DNA from: Bicyclus anynana | Taxonomy: Eukaryota; Arthropoda; Insecta; Lepidoptera; Nymphalidae | Assembly: GCF_947172395.1 (NCBI RefSeq) | Contig: NC_069086.1 | Span: 13,486,501-13,550,500 of the forward strand | DNA: 64,000 nucleotides | Direction of reading: 5' to 3' | Shown: one piece after another, positions 1-11,866 of the stretch | How the letters are laid out: each line of letters begins with the position of its first letter | How positions within the stretch are numbered: position 1 is the stretch's first letter | Notes under the pieces: model-generated | What the model was told of the DNA's origin: nothing | Database searches by the model: none | Seen by the model: only the letters and a program-made list of their open reading frames with translations | Program-made: the position numbers and the translations under genes

Positions 1-350
1 AATCGAAATCATCGGTACTTTAATAACAATTGATTCGCTAATGTTCCGATTTTTTGCACCCGATACATGTAAACCCATTAGTTTTTCTTCCTGTATAAAT
101 GTAATGCGCATTGAGTGCGAACAGTGCTTTATAATTAATTGAAGATTGCAAATTAGATGAATAATTATAATGCTAATAATAACAAAAGAGATGCAAATAT
201 TAGCACCAATCGTTAGCGAAACCATTTGGTATGGTAATAACTGGCAACTGCCTCGATGGTCTACTTGCAGAGGGTACAGTGGAGCCCGAGTGCATGTAGA
301 ACTACCCGCATTTGTCTTAAATGTATAAGCAATATATTCTACATCCATAC

Positions 351-800
351 TTATACTTACTTACTTACTAATATTATAAATGTGACAGTGTGTGTCTGTT
401 TGTTTATCCGTCTTTCACGGTAAAACGGTAAACGAATTGACGTGATCTTTTAAGTAGAGATAGTTGAAAGGATGCCCCCACTTTCCTAAAATGGGGGATG
501 GAAGTTTGTATGGAGCATTCCGCAATTTCAATAATTGGTATGCAGACTGTTTGTGACTAACAAAACAACTGTCTATCGTTTTTTTCTTTTGAAAATCCGC
601 CTTACAAAAGGGATTAAAATGTTATATGGGTAGGAAGCTAAAAATCGTTACACAGAGGTAGGGCAGAGGTAGGGTAGGGGTAGGATAGAGGTAGGGTAGT
701 GGTAGGGTGGGGTAGGGGTAGGGTAGCGGCAAGGTGGGAGTAGGAAAGGGTAGGGAAAAAGCGAACATTAGTCAAAGCGAAGCTTGACCGGGTCAGCTAG
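351..800 (+). mobile_element. Helitron-like non-autonomous element with internal GGGTA array
   Basis: The element runs from a short AATATTATAAA leader to a 3' end reading GGGTCAGCTAG followed by T, the end type of lepidopteran Helitron-like elements. An impure G-rich array of GGTAGGG-type units lies inside it at about 655-760. No protein is encoded. The left boundary is uncertain by some tens of bases. A related copy lies on the other strand at 23539-24136. Confidence 0.6.
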
Positions 801-817
801 TATGTTATACGTAGTCA

Positions 818-1006
818 TCTATACTAATATTATAAAGCTGAAGAGTTTGTTTGTTTGCTTGAACGCACTAATCTCAAAAACTACTGGTCTAATTGGGAAA
901 ATTATTTCAGTGTTAGTTAGCCCATTTATCGAGTAAAGCTATATATTATCCCCGTATACCTACGGGAACGGGAACCACGCGGGTAAAACCGCGTGGCGTC
1001 AGCTAG
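818..1006 (+). mobile_element. Short Helitron with all terminal hallmarks
   Basis: It starts with TC after an A (TCTATACTAATATT) and ends with CTAG before a T. A perfect 8-bp hairpin (CCACGCGG at 975-982, CCGCGTGG at 989-996) stands 6 bases from the CTAG end. These are the defining features of Helitrons, which insert between A and T without target duplication. At 189 bp it is non-autonomous. A sister copy without a hairpin lies at 30297-30492. Confidence 0.8.
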
Positions 1007-1502
1007 TCTAAAATAGGCGGACGATGAGTGGCCTTAAACTACAAAGCTCTGGCGCGATACATAATAAACGGATTCGTTTGAAATGGACGTTCAATTTTAA
1101 ACAGGCTTAAGTCAATAAAGCGAGCGCTTTTATTTACATGATTTGTAAACATAAAAGGGTAAATTTACATTCTGATACTGGCAAGTGCTTTGGGGACTGA
1201 AGCGGCGTTCGCTCCCTAAAATTTTAAAACATCCATTTGCATATGCTTTGAGTAAATAAACGACACTTCTGGAGCACTTTGGGCTGGAGGGGGGTAAAAG
1301 TGGGGGGGCTATTAAAATCTGTTAAGTTGTTATCTTTTGGTACCGCTCGGAGTGTTTCTCTAGCGTTTATGTGTTTAGGGATTTGAATTTCACACACAAA
1401 CATACAGTACATTCAACACACGTTTGAATGCTAAAGCTGCCTTTACATTACATATCATCGAGGCAGGCCAATCTATGATTGGCAATCTAAGCTTATCGAA
1501 AC
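1007..1502. other. Stretch without recognised gene or repeat
   Basis: I see only short ORFs with no recognisable domain, including a 62-codon one on the minus strand. Nothing could be assigned. Confidence 0.5.
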
Positions 1503-1542
1503 GTCGTCTAATAGTGTTAAGGTATTAACACTATTAGACGAC
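1503..1542. repeat. Perfect 18-bp hairpin
   Basis: The arms GTCGTCTAATAGTGTTAA and its exact complement are separated by only 4 bases (GGTA). No pairing errors are present. It may be a fold-back remnant of a small transposon or a transcribed hairpin; there is no sign of a gene around it. Confidence 0.9.
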
Positions 1543-1732
1543 ATATGCTCTAAAATAGCATGCTAAAAACGTGCTATTACGTATGCTTCATACGAGCATG
1601 CTGCATCAGTTTACATTTGTTAGCAACAAGCATGCTATTTTTAAGTATGCTCCTGAATAAGCATCAACTTCCTAACTCCAGGCTGCTGTTAAGATTTTTC
1701 TAGTAAGAAATATCCCAATAAGGTTTTTTGGC

Positions 1733-1787
1733 CTGGTTCGAACCCTGGACTCATAGTCCGTAGCTGAACCAATTAACCACGGGATCA
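1733..1787 (-). repeat. tRNA-like SINE head
   Basis: On the minus strand a B-box-like GGTTCGAACC follows an A-box-like GTGGTTAATTGGTTCAGC at normal spacing, but the fold is poor: the anticodon stem is misshapen. This suggests the head of a tRNA-derived SINE of a family distinct from the two abundant ones, not a working tRNA gene. Confidence 0.4.
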
Positions 1788-1908
1788 ATGAAACAGTCTG
1801 ATAGGCTGGTAATGATGTACATGAAAAATCCCGCGCGTTTTCGAGTTTCCTGGCAACTACAACAGAGTGAGCGAGAGTGTGTAGGCATTTTCTTGACCTC
1901 ATTATTGC

Positions 1909-1951
1909 TTTCCATCAGGCCTGTCTACAGTGAAGACAGGCCTGATGGAAA
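1909..1951. repeat. Perfect 18-bp hairpin
   Basis: TTTCCATCAGGCCTGTCT (1909-1926) is repeated exactly inverted at 1934-1951 with a 7-base loop. It is the second perfect hairpin within 450 bases and unrelated in sequence to the first. Confidence 0.9.
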
Positions 1952-2049
1952 AGAAACTACAGAAAAATCTAACACTCATCCCTAAAACGAAAAGGTAATC
2001 AGTTCATTGACAAATCTGCCGCACTAAAACTCTAATGGGTTGATTTGCA

Positions 2050-2170
2050 TACGTTTACGTCTTTCTGGAGTAGGTGAGGCGGCGAGGTGGCAGCGGGTGG
2101 GGCGGAGAGGGGGATAATCAGCGTAATGCCAATCATGCAAATGCCGAGATCCGACTGAAAGCCTCAACCG
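2050..2170. promoter_or_regulatory. Candidate regulatory stretch (GC-rich, octamer-like site)
   Basis: This stretch is GC-richer than its surroundings and not recognised as repetitive. It contains TAATGCC and ATGCAAAT, which resemble homeodomain and POU sites. It lies far in the 3' flank of BarH. The call rests on composition and motifs only. Confidence 0.2.
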
Positions 2171-2583
2171 GCTTGTTTCAGGAGTTAAAATGGAGATCCA
2201 CTTAGCGGGCTACGCAACTCACATACGCAATTGATGGCGGTGTCAAAGATTAAAAATATGTAGATCTCTCAGATTGATTTTCATGTTGGCTGGTTTTGTA
2301 AATCGTTGTTGGTCTGTGGCTATGCCTAATCTGATAACTTATATTTTAACCTGATTATTTTGTTAATAAAATAATAACTCCCGTAATATTTTCTACTTAT
2401 GGTTTAATGGTATGAGGTACTTACGTAGATGATTGAAAGATTTCATCTTGTCTAATACATCATCATCATCATTAAAAGACTATTTTAACGGCCCATTACA
2501 GGACCAGTTAATTATATTAAATAATATAAGTACAATTATATAAAATTAATTATAATATATATTAAATATATAATATTGTATTA

Positions 2584-2795
2584 TTTATACTAATATTTTG
2601 AAGAGGTGAAGTTCACGGTATGTGGTATTGAAGGTGGTAATCTGAATCTACATAACCGATTTTGTAAATTTTTTGACCACTAAAAAGCTGCATCATCATT
2701 GCTATATTTTGTGCCTATCATAGGCTATATTTTATATCCGTGTTCTCACGGGAACATAACCTACGCAGGTGAAAGTGCGGAACGTCGGCAAGTGT
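2584..2795 (+). mobile_element. Decayed Helitron-like element
   Basis: It has the family's features in eroded form: a TATACTAATATT start, an internal 'ataggctatattttat' block, and a 3' region with CTCACGGGAAC and a broken hairpin. The terminal CTAG is mutated. Confidence 0.5.
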
Positions 2796-3691
2796 AATAT
2801 AAAGTTGTAAATGTTATAATAATAATCTAAGTTCTAAATAAATTAATATGACAAAACTTAAATATTGTACCAAGAAAAGATATCGTACGAATATAATAAT
2901 AAATCTGTAAACATAAACTATGTGTAAAATATATTTTTAGACTGTTTTCTGTTTGTATAATTTGTGTCTAGTGCCTATCCTAGTCATAAGTACTCAAAAC
3001 ATGTCAGTGACAGTAGGTCGTTTCTAAACGGCACGTCTGTACGCTATACATTCACTGTGGAAACCGCGAACGAATACAACATTACCCGCTCCTAACGAAT
3101 TTAAACGCCGGCATAAACTGAGCTGTATGCTGCTAATTGGGGATTTGTAACACGAACTTGCTGGCTTTGCTTTGAGCGAACTTGTTAGCTACTTACAAGA
3201 AAGCGCAAAGTGTTATAAATATTTCATTTCGAATGTTTTTTAATGATTATTTTATTGCTTTTTAGACGAGATGAGAAAGCTTTATTCGACTACAGAAACG
3301 ATAAAGTCAACCATCTTAGTCAAACAAGGATTTTTAGTCAGTTTTATGAATGTAACCGTAAATTACCTCTAAGAAATATCCGAATCTAATTGGAAATATA
3401 GTATCGAATAATTTTCCTATTAGACAAAAATTACAAAAGGTTTGGTCATATGCGAGCAAATTTTCGTAAGTAATAATTAGTAACGTAATTAAAATACTAT
3501 TAAAATTCTAACTAAAAAAATAAACGCCACAGGTGGGTAAATACTTATGAAAATCTGATGGTATTCAGAGGTGGACTTTGAATACTTAAAGATCGTTAAT
3601 TTTTCTTATTCTCATGGATAATAGTAGCATTTAATAGGGGTTGAAATTTTTGTATGTAGTTTGTCATATTTCAAGTCAAAAGTCGCTAATC
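2796..3691. other. AT-rich stretch, nothing recognised
   Basis: No ORF with a recognisable domain and no clear repeat family were seen. Confidence 0.5.
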
Positions 3692-4114
3692 GAGCCGTCA
3701 GGAATCAGTCGGGATGATGGCAAGAGACCTGATGGATTGACGCTGGTTCCCTGGGAAATGGGGCGCGCCCTAATGTGGGACGCTACATGCGTCGACACAT
3801 TAGCACCGTGTCATATCAGGGAGACAGAATCAAGACCGGGAGCCGCAGCAGAAAAAGCTGAAACCAGTAAGTGGCTCAAGTATGCCTCTCTGACAAAGAG
3901 TTACATATTTGTACCTTTTGCCGTGGAGACCCTTGGGCCATGGAGTAGGAGTGCCAAAAAATTTTACCGAATCATTTCACCGTGGCTAGTTGCGTCGACT
4001 GGTGACAGAAGAGTTGGCTCATTTTTTGCGCAAAGGATCAGGCTGGCTGTCCAGCGCGAAAATGCAGCCAGTATTCTTGCCATTCCACGTGGGCATGATT
4101 TGTATAGTTATTAG
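3692..4114 (+). pseudogene. Mobile-element protein fragment, restriction-endonuclease-like (PD-D/E-x-K type) domain
   Basis: A 141-codon open stretch reads EPSGISRDDGKRPDGLTLVPW near its start, then WDATCVDT, an alanine- and glutamate-rich AAEKAE helix, KY, a VPFAVETLGPW block, and ends QRENAASILAIP...Y before a stop. I recognise this as a protein segment that recurs in animal genomes next to reverse transcriptases. RPD, about 14 residues, then WD fits the PD...D core of restriction-like endonucleases of some LINEs; that functional reading is inference. No start codon belonging to the domain or RT is present upstream, so this is a 5'-truncated 3' fragment. Two shorter fragments of the same element are at 43392-43549 and 19115-19190 on the minus strand. 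The 3' flank AAGTTCCTTATT is shared with the copy near 43.4 kb. Confidence 0.65.
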
Positions 4115-4159
4115 GATAAGCCAGCTTAAGTTCCTTATTGTCAAAATGTAAAAATTAAT

Positions 4160-4187
4160 GTGGAACGTAGTCGCGGGCATCTGCTAG
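4160..4187 (+). mobile_element. Helitron-like 3' end fragment
   Basis: GTCGCGGGCATCTGCTAG followed by T matches the 3' terminus of the family seen whole at 11867-12126. Only the terminus is recognisable. Confidence 0.5.
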
Positions 4188-4580
4188 TTGACTATAAAGC
4201 TGCGACCTCGTTTATTTTATAATACTTTCCATTAAAGGGCGCTAAAAGCAATATGGCTGCCGTTTCGCGCGCTTCCCGTTTTGATTTCGTATTCAAAACA
4301 TGAAAACGGAGAAGAGCTGGCTTGGGTTAATGTTGCCACTTTTAAATATTAAAATTAGATTATTGTATCGCGAGAGAAGTGGCAAAAAGTGGTCCTAACT
4401 ACACTGCGTACGTGACTTCATAAATAAGGTACTTAGCAAATGTTTTAAAATTAATATTGAGAGACTTTGTTTTCATTTCAATTCCTTATTAACCGTCTAC
4501 AAGAATTTTAGGTTATTTGTAAATAGAAACTTTAAAGTTTTATTTTCGGACAACACTCGTAAGACACAGTTACAAATCTT

Positions 4581-4901
4581 GACCTCCGTGGCGCAGTGCG
4601 CGGTGGATCTACAAAACGGAGGTCCTGGGTTCGATCCCCGGCTGGGCAGATTGAGATCTTCTTAATTTGTCCAGGTCTGGCTGGTAGGAGGCTTCGGCCG
4701 TGGCTAGTTACCACCCTACCGACAAAGACGTACCGCCAAGCGATTTAGCGTTCCGGTACGATGCCGTGTAGAAACCGAAAGGGGCGTGGATTTTCATCCT
4801 CCTCCTAACAAGTTAGCCCGCTTCCATCTTAGACTGCATCATCACTTACCATCAGGTGAGATTGTAGTCAAGGGCTAACTTGTAAAGAATAAAAAAAAAA
4901 A
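4581..4901 (+). mobile_element. SINE family A, full length
   Basis: The tRNA-like head has an A box (GTGGCGCAGTG) and B box (GGTTCGATCCC), then a body with GTCCAGGTCTGGCTGG and GCGTTCCGGTACGATG, then a tail with TTACCATCAGGTGAGATTG and an A-run. The tail resembles the 3' end of the LINE fragment at 49762-49945. This is the reference copy for the family in the window. Confidence 0.9.
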
Positions 4902-5319
4902 TCTTATATCTAAATCCCAATCGACCGACCCAAGATTAAATTAATCTATTTACATAGTTTGGTAGGTAATAATAGAGAGGCAAAGGTATTTAAGCAAGTT
5001 ATAGAGAGATTTTGAGGATTACCAGCAAAATTTTGAATTGGTTTTCTGAAGCACGTAAGTGTAGGTGTTTTAGGAAAATAGTCTTGGGCACTTATTTACA
5101 GACTAATTTTAATTTATAGCACCTATTTTCTTTATAAGATATTGCATAAATTAATATTTATTAGAGTAGTTACCGGATACACAGAGCTTATAGATGCGAT
5201 AAAAAAGAAATAACATGAATTTACATATCAAACGCCCCTACTTGTTCGTTGCGATGGCAGGTCGATGCTATTAAATCGTCTAATCAGTTTTGTATGCTTT
5301 AACATATATTTATTTTAAA
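4902..5319. other. AT-rich stretch, nothing recognised
   Basis: No ORF or repeat family that I can name. Confidence 0.5.
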
Positions 5320-5541
5320 CTAGCAGACGCCCGCGACTTCGTCCGCGTGGATTCAGTTTTTCTTAAATCCCGCGAGAACCATGGATTTTTCCGGGATGAA
5401 AAGTAGCCTATGTGTTAATCTAGGGTAAAATCTATTTCCATTCCAAATTTCAGCCAAATCGCTTCAGTAGGAGTGTAAAGGAGGAACAAAAATACTTACA
5501 CACACATACACGAACTTTCGCCTTTATAATATTAGTGTGAT
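5320..5541 (-). mobile_element. Helitron-like non-autonomous element
   Basis: Read on the minus strand it ends GCGGGCGTCTGCTAG. The opposite end has the CCTTTATAATATTAG motif. The terminal hairpin CCACGCGGACGAAGTCGCGGGCGT-type fold is present. It is homologous to 23296-23530. Confidence 0.65.
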
Positions 5542-7034
5542 GTGATGTTTTACTAATTTTCGGGGCTTATAGTTGGTCTGAAATTTATTCCTAAGTTTGT
5601 TAAAACGCAATTAAAATCGTTAAATTTTACTAAGCAATTCTCTAAATCCAGAAAACTTTCCCAAAATACCTTCCTACTAGAATAACACGGCAATGAAAAG
5701 CTCAGCTGAAATAATCCTTATTCTGTAACAAAAAATAAATGATTAAGTAGGTACAGAAAAGACGGAAGGTTACCTATCTATCTATTCACGAGTGTCTTAC
5801 TTCCTACAGAAACTTTTATATATAAAAAAGGGAAATATTATATGAATTATGAAGCACTGTCTTCGCCCTCGTGGGTGTGTCCTCAAAACCACCTCCAGGC
5901 TTTAGTTAAACGGTCGCTAAACGTTTGGGCGGCCCGCCCTAAGTACTTCAATGCGACACAAGCGATACGATCGACTTTATTAAAGTAAAATAACCTTTAT
6001 GGCTATCTTATTAAGGTGCATATTGTACAATATGTGCTTTGGAAATAGAACTGTGTCACAGTGCATACCTTGTAATATCTCTACGTACAGTTTAAACGGT
6101 TTGGTTATTAAGGGCGTTTCTGTAGTCCTTAAACATCTTTGTGGATGTAGGTATACCTATTGTGATCTTACGTGGTTGACAATTCCTTTAAAAGTATTGT
6201 AGTTTTAATAAAAAAAACTATAGACGTGTACATTAATATAAAGTACGAGTAGTATTTGCGTACCGTAATTTCGCAGTTAAGTCATCTCAGTATACAGAAT
6301 GCTAAAATTAAAAAAGGAACATATTTGTAGATCGTGATGAACATAGATATTATTTTGCCAATTAAAAATGCCAATGATTATTCTTGGTATTTATCCTCTT
6401 CTGTTTGTTAATCTGTTTATTTATCTTCTTCTGTTTGTTAATAATGTTCTGTTTGTTCCTAAATATTGTATTATGCAATAATAACCAGTGCACAGTAAAA
6501 CCAACTGTGGTTTGTGTTGCACTATGGTTAGGCTTAATTTAAATGTGTTGTTTGTTGAATTATAAATAAATAATAATAATAAATAATATATTTGGCAATA
6601 TTCAAGAGATATTTGGTAAATTCAAAATCATTCCATCTAATCATTGCGACTTCAAGTTGTTTTAGAACTTCTTTTTATCAGATTACCACTCTCTGCCATG
6701 TCGTAAATACAACCTATTCTATGCAAAACATCGACAAAATGTATGCCTATAAGGCGATATAACTCATATACCTACTAAGTAGGTATGTAAAGCGAAAAGT
6801 AGGTAGCGTAAATAAAAGCAAAATAGTCGTCACTTAAGGCGATTCCCGGAGAATGACAATCGATTTGACCGGTCCATTCAGACGGAGGGGGGGAGTCGGG
6901 GCTCTGAGCGCTCTCCCCGGAAAGCGTTTAATAACCTCTCTGCTAAAGTTGAGTACAGAGGTGGACTCTGTCACTAAAAAGGCATACTACTAGCACAGAG
7001 TAACCAGAGAGAGTCTTTACAAACTGCGGAAGCC
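5542..7034. other. Long gene-free stretch
   Basis: The stretch is AT-rich with one short GC-rich patch near 6840-6920 (G-run and TCTCCCCGG). Short ORFs show no recognisable domains. Confidence 0.45.
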
Positions 7035-7280
7035 TGTGCAACCCACAGAAAAAAAAACAAAAGTCACGCGTCTCCTTGACAACTTTTTTCTTAATTTGTA
7101 TTAAAAATTTAACACTAACAACAATTACGTAAATTAATATAATAATCAATAATAGCCAATAAAAAATACTCCATCTTTTTTCTTTAGTTTTTGAGAACAG
7201 TTTTTATAATATTTAAAAACATAAGACGCCATTTTTCTTGATTATTATTAAAAATTACTGTTGCGACGGTACTTAATTAA
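7035..7280 (+). repeat. Dispersed repeat X, copy 1
   Basis: It shares with 31095-31310 (same orientation) and 10945-11205 (opposite) the blocks GTCACGCGTCT, ATTACGTAAATTAATA, CCAATAAAAAATACT and AACATAAGACGCCATTTTTC. No coding capacity was found. It is probably a small non-autonomous transposon of unknown family. Confidence 0.6.
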
Positions 7281-7303
7281 TTTTGTCGCACTAACATAGA
7301 AAT

Positions 7304-7395
7304 TGGCCAGCGTGGTGGACTAAGGCCTAATCCCTCTTATTCTGAGAGGAGACTCGTGCTCAACAATGAATCGAATATGGGTTGTTAATGATGAA
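7304..7395 (+). mobile_element. SINE family B, 3' fragment
   Basis: It matches the family B body from GGCCAGCGTGGTGGACTA through the ATATGGGTTG end and a degenerate GATGA tail. The head is missing. Confidence 0.7.
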
Positions 7396-8597
7396 TGGGC
7401 TGCAAGAAGACATCGTGCAACGTGCAGTTTTCCGCACCTACCTACTTGTAAAGTCGTCATGTGTCAAATTTTGAAACCAAATATAACCATATATGTATAG
7501 ATTGGAACACAGCAATGCTGTTATGTGACAGAAATAACAGTGTCAATGTTACCCTAGCCTAGACGAATTCTATATACTCTACAACTACTAAAACGTAGAC
7601 GCACAAAAGGTGCATTTTAGTACCTACCTACCATCATACGAGTAAGTTTTCATGCTTCTAGATTTCGGCTGTATTTTGATAACTTAATTAATAATATGTA
7701 AGGTACCAACCAGTAATATGTAAATACAGGAGATACATTTTTATTTTAAAAGAAATAATTCGTCAACTAAAAGTTGTAGATTAAAATATGTTATATAAAA
7801 TCCGGCCCTGGTATCTCATCCTGCAGTACTCTGAGTGGAGCAGCTATATGACTTTTTGCATTAGTCAGGAGTGCTACACATTTTCCGTTATCATTCCATA
7901 TTTACAACACTGCTGTGACTACGGAATCCAAATGCGCGACACCGTGTTTCAAGAGTTTTTATTTCAAAGCACCTATGTGTTTGGTATTCTTTATTAGTTA
8001 TTTGTATAAATGTAAATATAAAAGTTTTTTTCCTCAATTTGTATTTTATCTATTCCTGGGTTATTTTACTTAATATAGATATTAGTATTGGTTTAAGTGC
8101 CAACTGTAACATTTACGTGAGTAACCTTTGTCTTAAATTATTTCCTAAAATGGGAAAAAAATTGTGAACTGTAATAATATTACCATTTTTTACGATTTTT
8201 TAAATCGATTGACACCTTTGCCAAAGGTTCCGGACATCTGTCGGTATTTTTTGCACGCCTAGTTAATAAGCGTCTACTGGCTCGTGAAATATTACAAATT
8301 GCGTCTCTCTCCCCTCCCGGTCCTCCCATTTTTTACATTACCTTTTTTCATGCCACTTCATCAGGGGTATCCGATCCCCAAAGTGTTAAGTGAACGCTGT
8401 CTATTTATACATACGTTTGATTGAAGTGTTTATATGTTACATTTTATTCTATCCACTACGCTGATATTCTACGATAATTTTTACTGTCTTTTCTTGTAGG
8501 TTTTTATGTTTTTCAGTTTGAATCGAGCCAATTCGAACTATATGTATTACCAATTTAATTCAAATTATTTTATATATATTATTTTAAAGTAAAACTT
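7396..8597. other. Gene-free stretch
   Basis: AT-rich DNA. A 69-codon ORF at 7788-7997 has no recognisable features. No repeat family was identified. Confidence 0.45.
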
Positions 8598-8822
8598 CAT
8601 CATCATCATATCAGCCGATCGACGTCCACTGGAGGACATAGGCCTTTTGTAGGACTTGCTGACATTACAATACTGAGCTGCATCTATCGAATGCCTACGA
8701 CTAGCTTGATGTCGTCAGTCTACCTGACGAGGGGTCGACCATCACTGCGCTTTCTAGTGCAGGGTTGCCATTCCAACACCTTGGGGCCCAATGTCATCGG
8801 CTCTATACTGCCCATTATATAC
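8598..8822 (-). mobile_element. RTE-type LINE 3' end (decayed)
   Basis: The minus strand carries the degenerate end of the RTE ORF seen better at 18404-18733, with the same final CAGTGGACGTC-like end and an ATGATGATGA tail (read as TCATCATCAT on the plus strand). Many substitutions mark it as old. Confidence 0.65.
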
Positions 8823-9284
8823 TTACTAACCATGTACCTATGTTTAATGGAGGAGTTCCTGGAATAATTGCAGTAGGTGTACAGTAGGTGCGACCACGGC
8901 TCTACCGTGACTATTTTTGTACTTATGCATTTTTCATATTTATCTGAAATATTTTCTTGTTTCGTTCTTTATAGACTCTTTGTTTACGTAGTCGGGTTTT
9001 AGTTTTTTAAGTTCATTCTTTTCCGTTCCCCCATCAGTCACACTAGCTGTGCAATTTCTACATCGTCGCATTTTGATATAGGTAAATTAAATTACTGAAC
9101 TGTAGGTATGTACCTACTACCGCATTTTAAGGATATATTTTATGATATATTTTGACTTTATATATACCTGTACCTACACATTTGTAATGTTCTTGTCAAG
9201 ACCTTTCTTTTGATACCAAGCACGTGATGATTATTTCAGTTTAATTTTTTATGACGTTAGAATATGAGGTTTAAATTGCGTCAT
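8823..9284. other. Gene-free stretch
   Basis: Nothing recognised. Confidence 0.45.
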
Positions 9285-9450
9285 ATAAAATTTATATTAG
9301 CCATGTCACTCGGACCAGTATTAGGAATTTTTTAACATCTCATTCATTATAATTGGTTCAGTAGTTTAGACGCTGCGGTGAAACATACTCACATACATAG
9401 ACTGCCAAAATCATTACCCTTCCTCTTGGCTTCGCCGTAGTCGGGTAATA
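9285..9450 (-). mobile_element. Small non-autonomous transposon remnant
   Basis: TTGGTTCAGTAGTTTAGACG, ACATACATAGA and GGCTTCGCCGTAGTCGGGTAA are motifs common to short lepidopteran Helitron-like or related elements. The exact family is not certain. Confidence 0.4.
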
Positions 9451-10284
9451 AAATTATTGCATTATCTACTGTGTTTTTAATAAACTAGGTAGGTACATCA
9501 TTATGTTCATAATACGTATTGCGCACTGAATGTAAGTGTAATGTAATCTTTTAGGTAATTACAGTAAATTACTATAATTGATCTCAATTTATTGTTTACG
9601 CTTCCTAAATCGTGATAGTGAAAGTGTTTTAATTTCTTAATTATTGTTAATTGATATAATAATACATTATTTAATTGGTCTTCCTGTTTACCTAAGCAGC
9701 GAAATTTATATAAAAATATCTAAATGTATATATGCGACAGGTCTCGCGAAATGTCAAAAACCTCTTGCTCTGTACCTATGGTACGAATTTCTATTTCCTT
9801 TTTGAATAGCACCGAACATGTTCACTTATTCTGGCTCATTTATTTTAAGTTATATTATTTTTAAATAAACGTCACTGTGTTCTATTTATATATTTGCATA
9901 TCTATCTAAATATTTGGTTGGAACGCGCCCATCAGGCTAAGCTTACCAACTTACAGCACATAATCCGTTAATAGAACCAATAAATTCCCTTAAAGGATAA
10001 CTTTATAAAAGCGCCTCGGCCTTAGAAATTGGGAAAGTGAATTAAGCGCCCCGCAAACTGGTTATATCAATCATAAACTTATTCGATTAATTACGTTTTG
10101 CGGAGTTAATAGCGACATCTAATATCGGTTTAGTGATGGGGATGTGAAAGGGTCGACATCGAGAACTTTGTGCCATTATTTATGTTTGTTTTTACTACCA
10201 GTCTTCACATTTTCTTATTCCCAATATTGCCCTGTAAAACTAAGTTAAAGCTTGTACTTGTAAAACTCCTTTAGGATCGTATCT
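9451..10284. other. Gene-free stretch, possibly conserved non-coding
   Basis: No gene or clear repeat was seen. The part near 9950-10130 has several homeodomain-like TAAT/ATTA sites (ATCATAAAC, GATTAATTACG) in non-repetitive sequence. This would fit a regulatory element but is not proof. Confidence 0.25.
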
Positions 10285-10520
10285 ATCTATACATATAATA
10301 AAACTGTAACAAGTCAAATTCTGTACATTGAAGATATATTTTGAAAAATTTTGTTGGAGAGCATTATGTAATCGATACTGAAGTCAAAAATGTATATTTT
10401 TCCATCCATATCCATCTGTTTGTCTGTCTGTCCGTATTTTTATTGACCGGGCATCACGCTGAAACTACCGATTGAATTTAAACTAATCTTTGCACATTAA
10501 ATTCTTCCCCTAAGGGGTTG
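10285..10520 (+). mobile_element. Helitron-like or related short element
   Basis: A CTATACATATAATAAAACTG start, a TTTGTCTGTCTGTCCG block and a CCCCTAAGGGG palindrome near its end resemble a common lepidopteran short-repeat type. The boundaries are approximate. Confidence 0.4.
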
Positions 10521-10944
10521 AAGATTTTCATATTTTGAGCTAATATCATCATCATCTTCATCATTATCATCAACTCATGATTAGTCATGTTTGTGTTTTT
10601 TTTAATTTCCGTAATGAAAATGCATTACAGCTACAGCAAATGTTTGTTTTTTCTGTTTCTGACATTCGCATATTATTGCGTCTTACATGGCAGTGTGCAA
10701 TTGTCATTAAACTGCTTGAATAAAAGGTAAGAGAATATAAATTTACGTTAACTAATAAAGTATAAACTATCGAATTCCGACGGCCGTTATAAATGTCGGC
10801 ACGTATCGTATTATAAGTTTGGCATTCAAACACTTTATTTTATGTTGTCTGATACACAGATTAAAGAATACTAGACAGATAGAGCAGGGATGCAGTCATT
10901 CCAAATAAAATTAAAAAAAAAAGTTAAACATCGAGTTAATACGA

Positions 10945-11205
10945 CGCAATCGTTGCAGAAAAGCGTCGCATCAGTATTTTTTAATATTATTGAAGAAAAA
11001 TAGCGTTTTATATTTATAAATTTTTTAAAAACTGTTCACAAAAACTAAAGAAATAAGATGGAGTATTTTTTTATGGGATATTGATTATTAGTCTATTGTT
11101 ATATTAATTTACGTAATTTTTGTTAGAGTTAAATCTTGAAATATAAATAATATGAAAAAAGTTTATTTAGGCGGATGTCAAGGAGACGTGACGTACGTTT
11201 TTTTA
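10945..11205 (-). repeat. Dispersed repeat X, copy 2 (inverted)
   Basis: The reverse complement matches 7035-7280 and 31095-31310 over the same ordered blocks, ending at the GTCACGTCT block near 11180-11195. Confidence 0.6.
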
Positions 11206-11866
11206 TGGGTTTTACTGGCCTCACCGCGCGACTTGTAAAGACTCATTCTGTATCATTCTCTATTCTGTGGTCTGACACTTTAACTCTCAAGAGCGATAGA
11301 CGCGTCGGAAACGGTAGCCAATTACCAGTCTCACCTGTAGCTGTAGGTGTCAAGTAACATGGCCGCCATTACAATGAAATCATTCGAGAGAGGGCCGTAA
11401 TAACTCCGACACAACAAATACAATTATTTGATGGAGCTTTATCTGTAGAACAATTGTTTTTAATTATGATTAAATGATACCGATTTAAACATGCAGCCTG
11501 AAGACTAACAAAAAAATATTTCAAAATATTCAAGCTTGCGTTGTTTACGAGGAATGAGATAGGATATACACATGGTTGTTGTCCAAATTAAAATAAATTT
11601 ATTGAATATTAATTTTAATTGAATAATAATTAGTGAACCAGCGGCTATGCTCCTTCTAGTCGTAACAATGAGCCGTGCCATTAGATTATGATATAAACGA
11701 AAAGCTTTGATCAAGACGTTTCGATTGACTGCTGCATCAAGGGTCGGATACATAAGACAGTAATCCTTGAGACGGCTTGCATTATTAGCAGATTCCTTAC
11801 ACTGAAACCTTCCTAACCTGCGGTTGCTTGGACACCGCACTTTGGTCCCGCATTGAAAGCGATTTT
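11206..11866. other. Gene-free stretch with an unrecognised 111-codon ORF
   Basis: A minus-strand ORF at 11505-11840 starts MRCPSNRRLGRF and ends LEYFEIFFC. I recognise no domain. The C-terminal half is encoded by AT-rich DNA, which argues for a chance ORF. Confidence 0.35.

Noticed and set aside
4581..4660. tRNA gene from A and B boxes
   Set aside because: The head is followed by a constant body and A-rich tail repeated many times, so it is a SINE. The cloverleaf is also imperfect.
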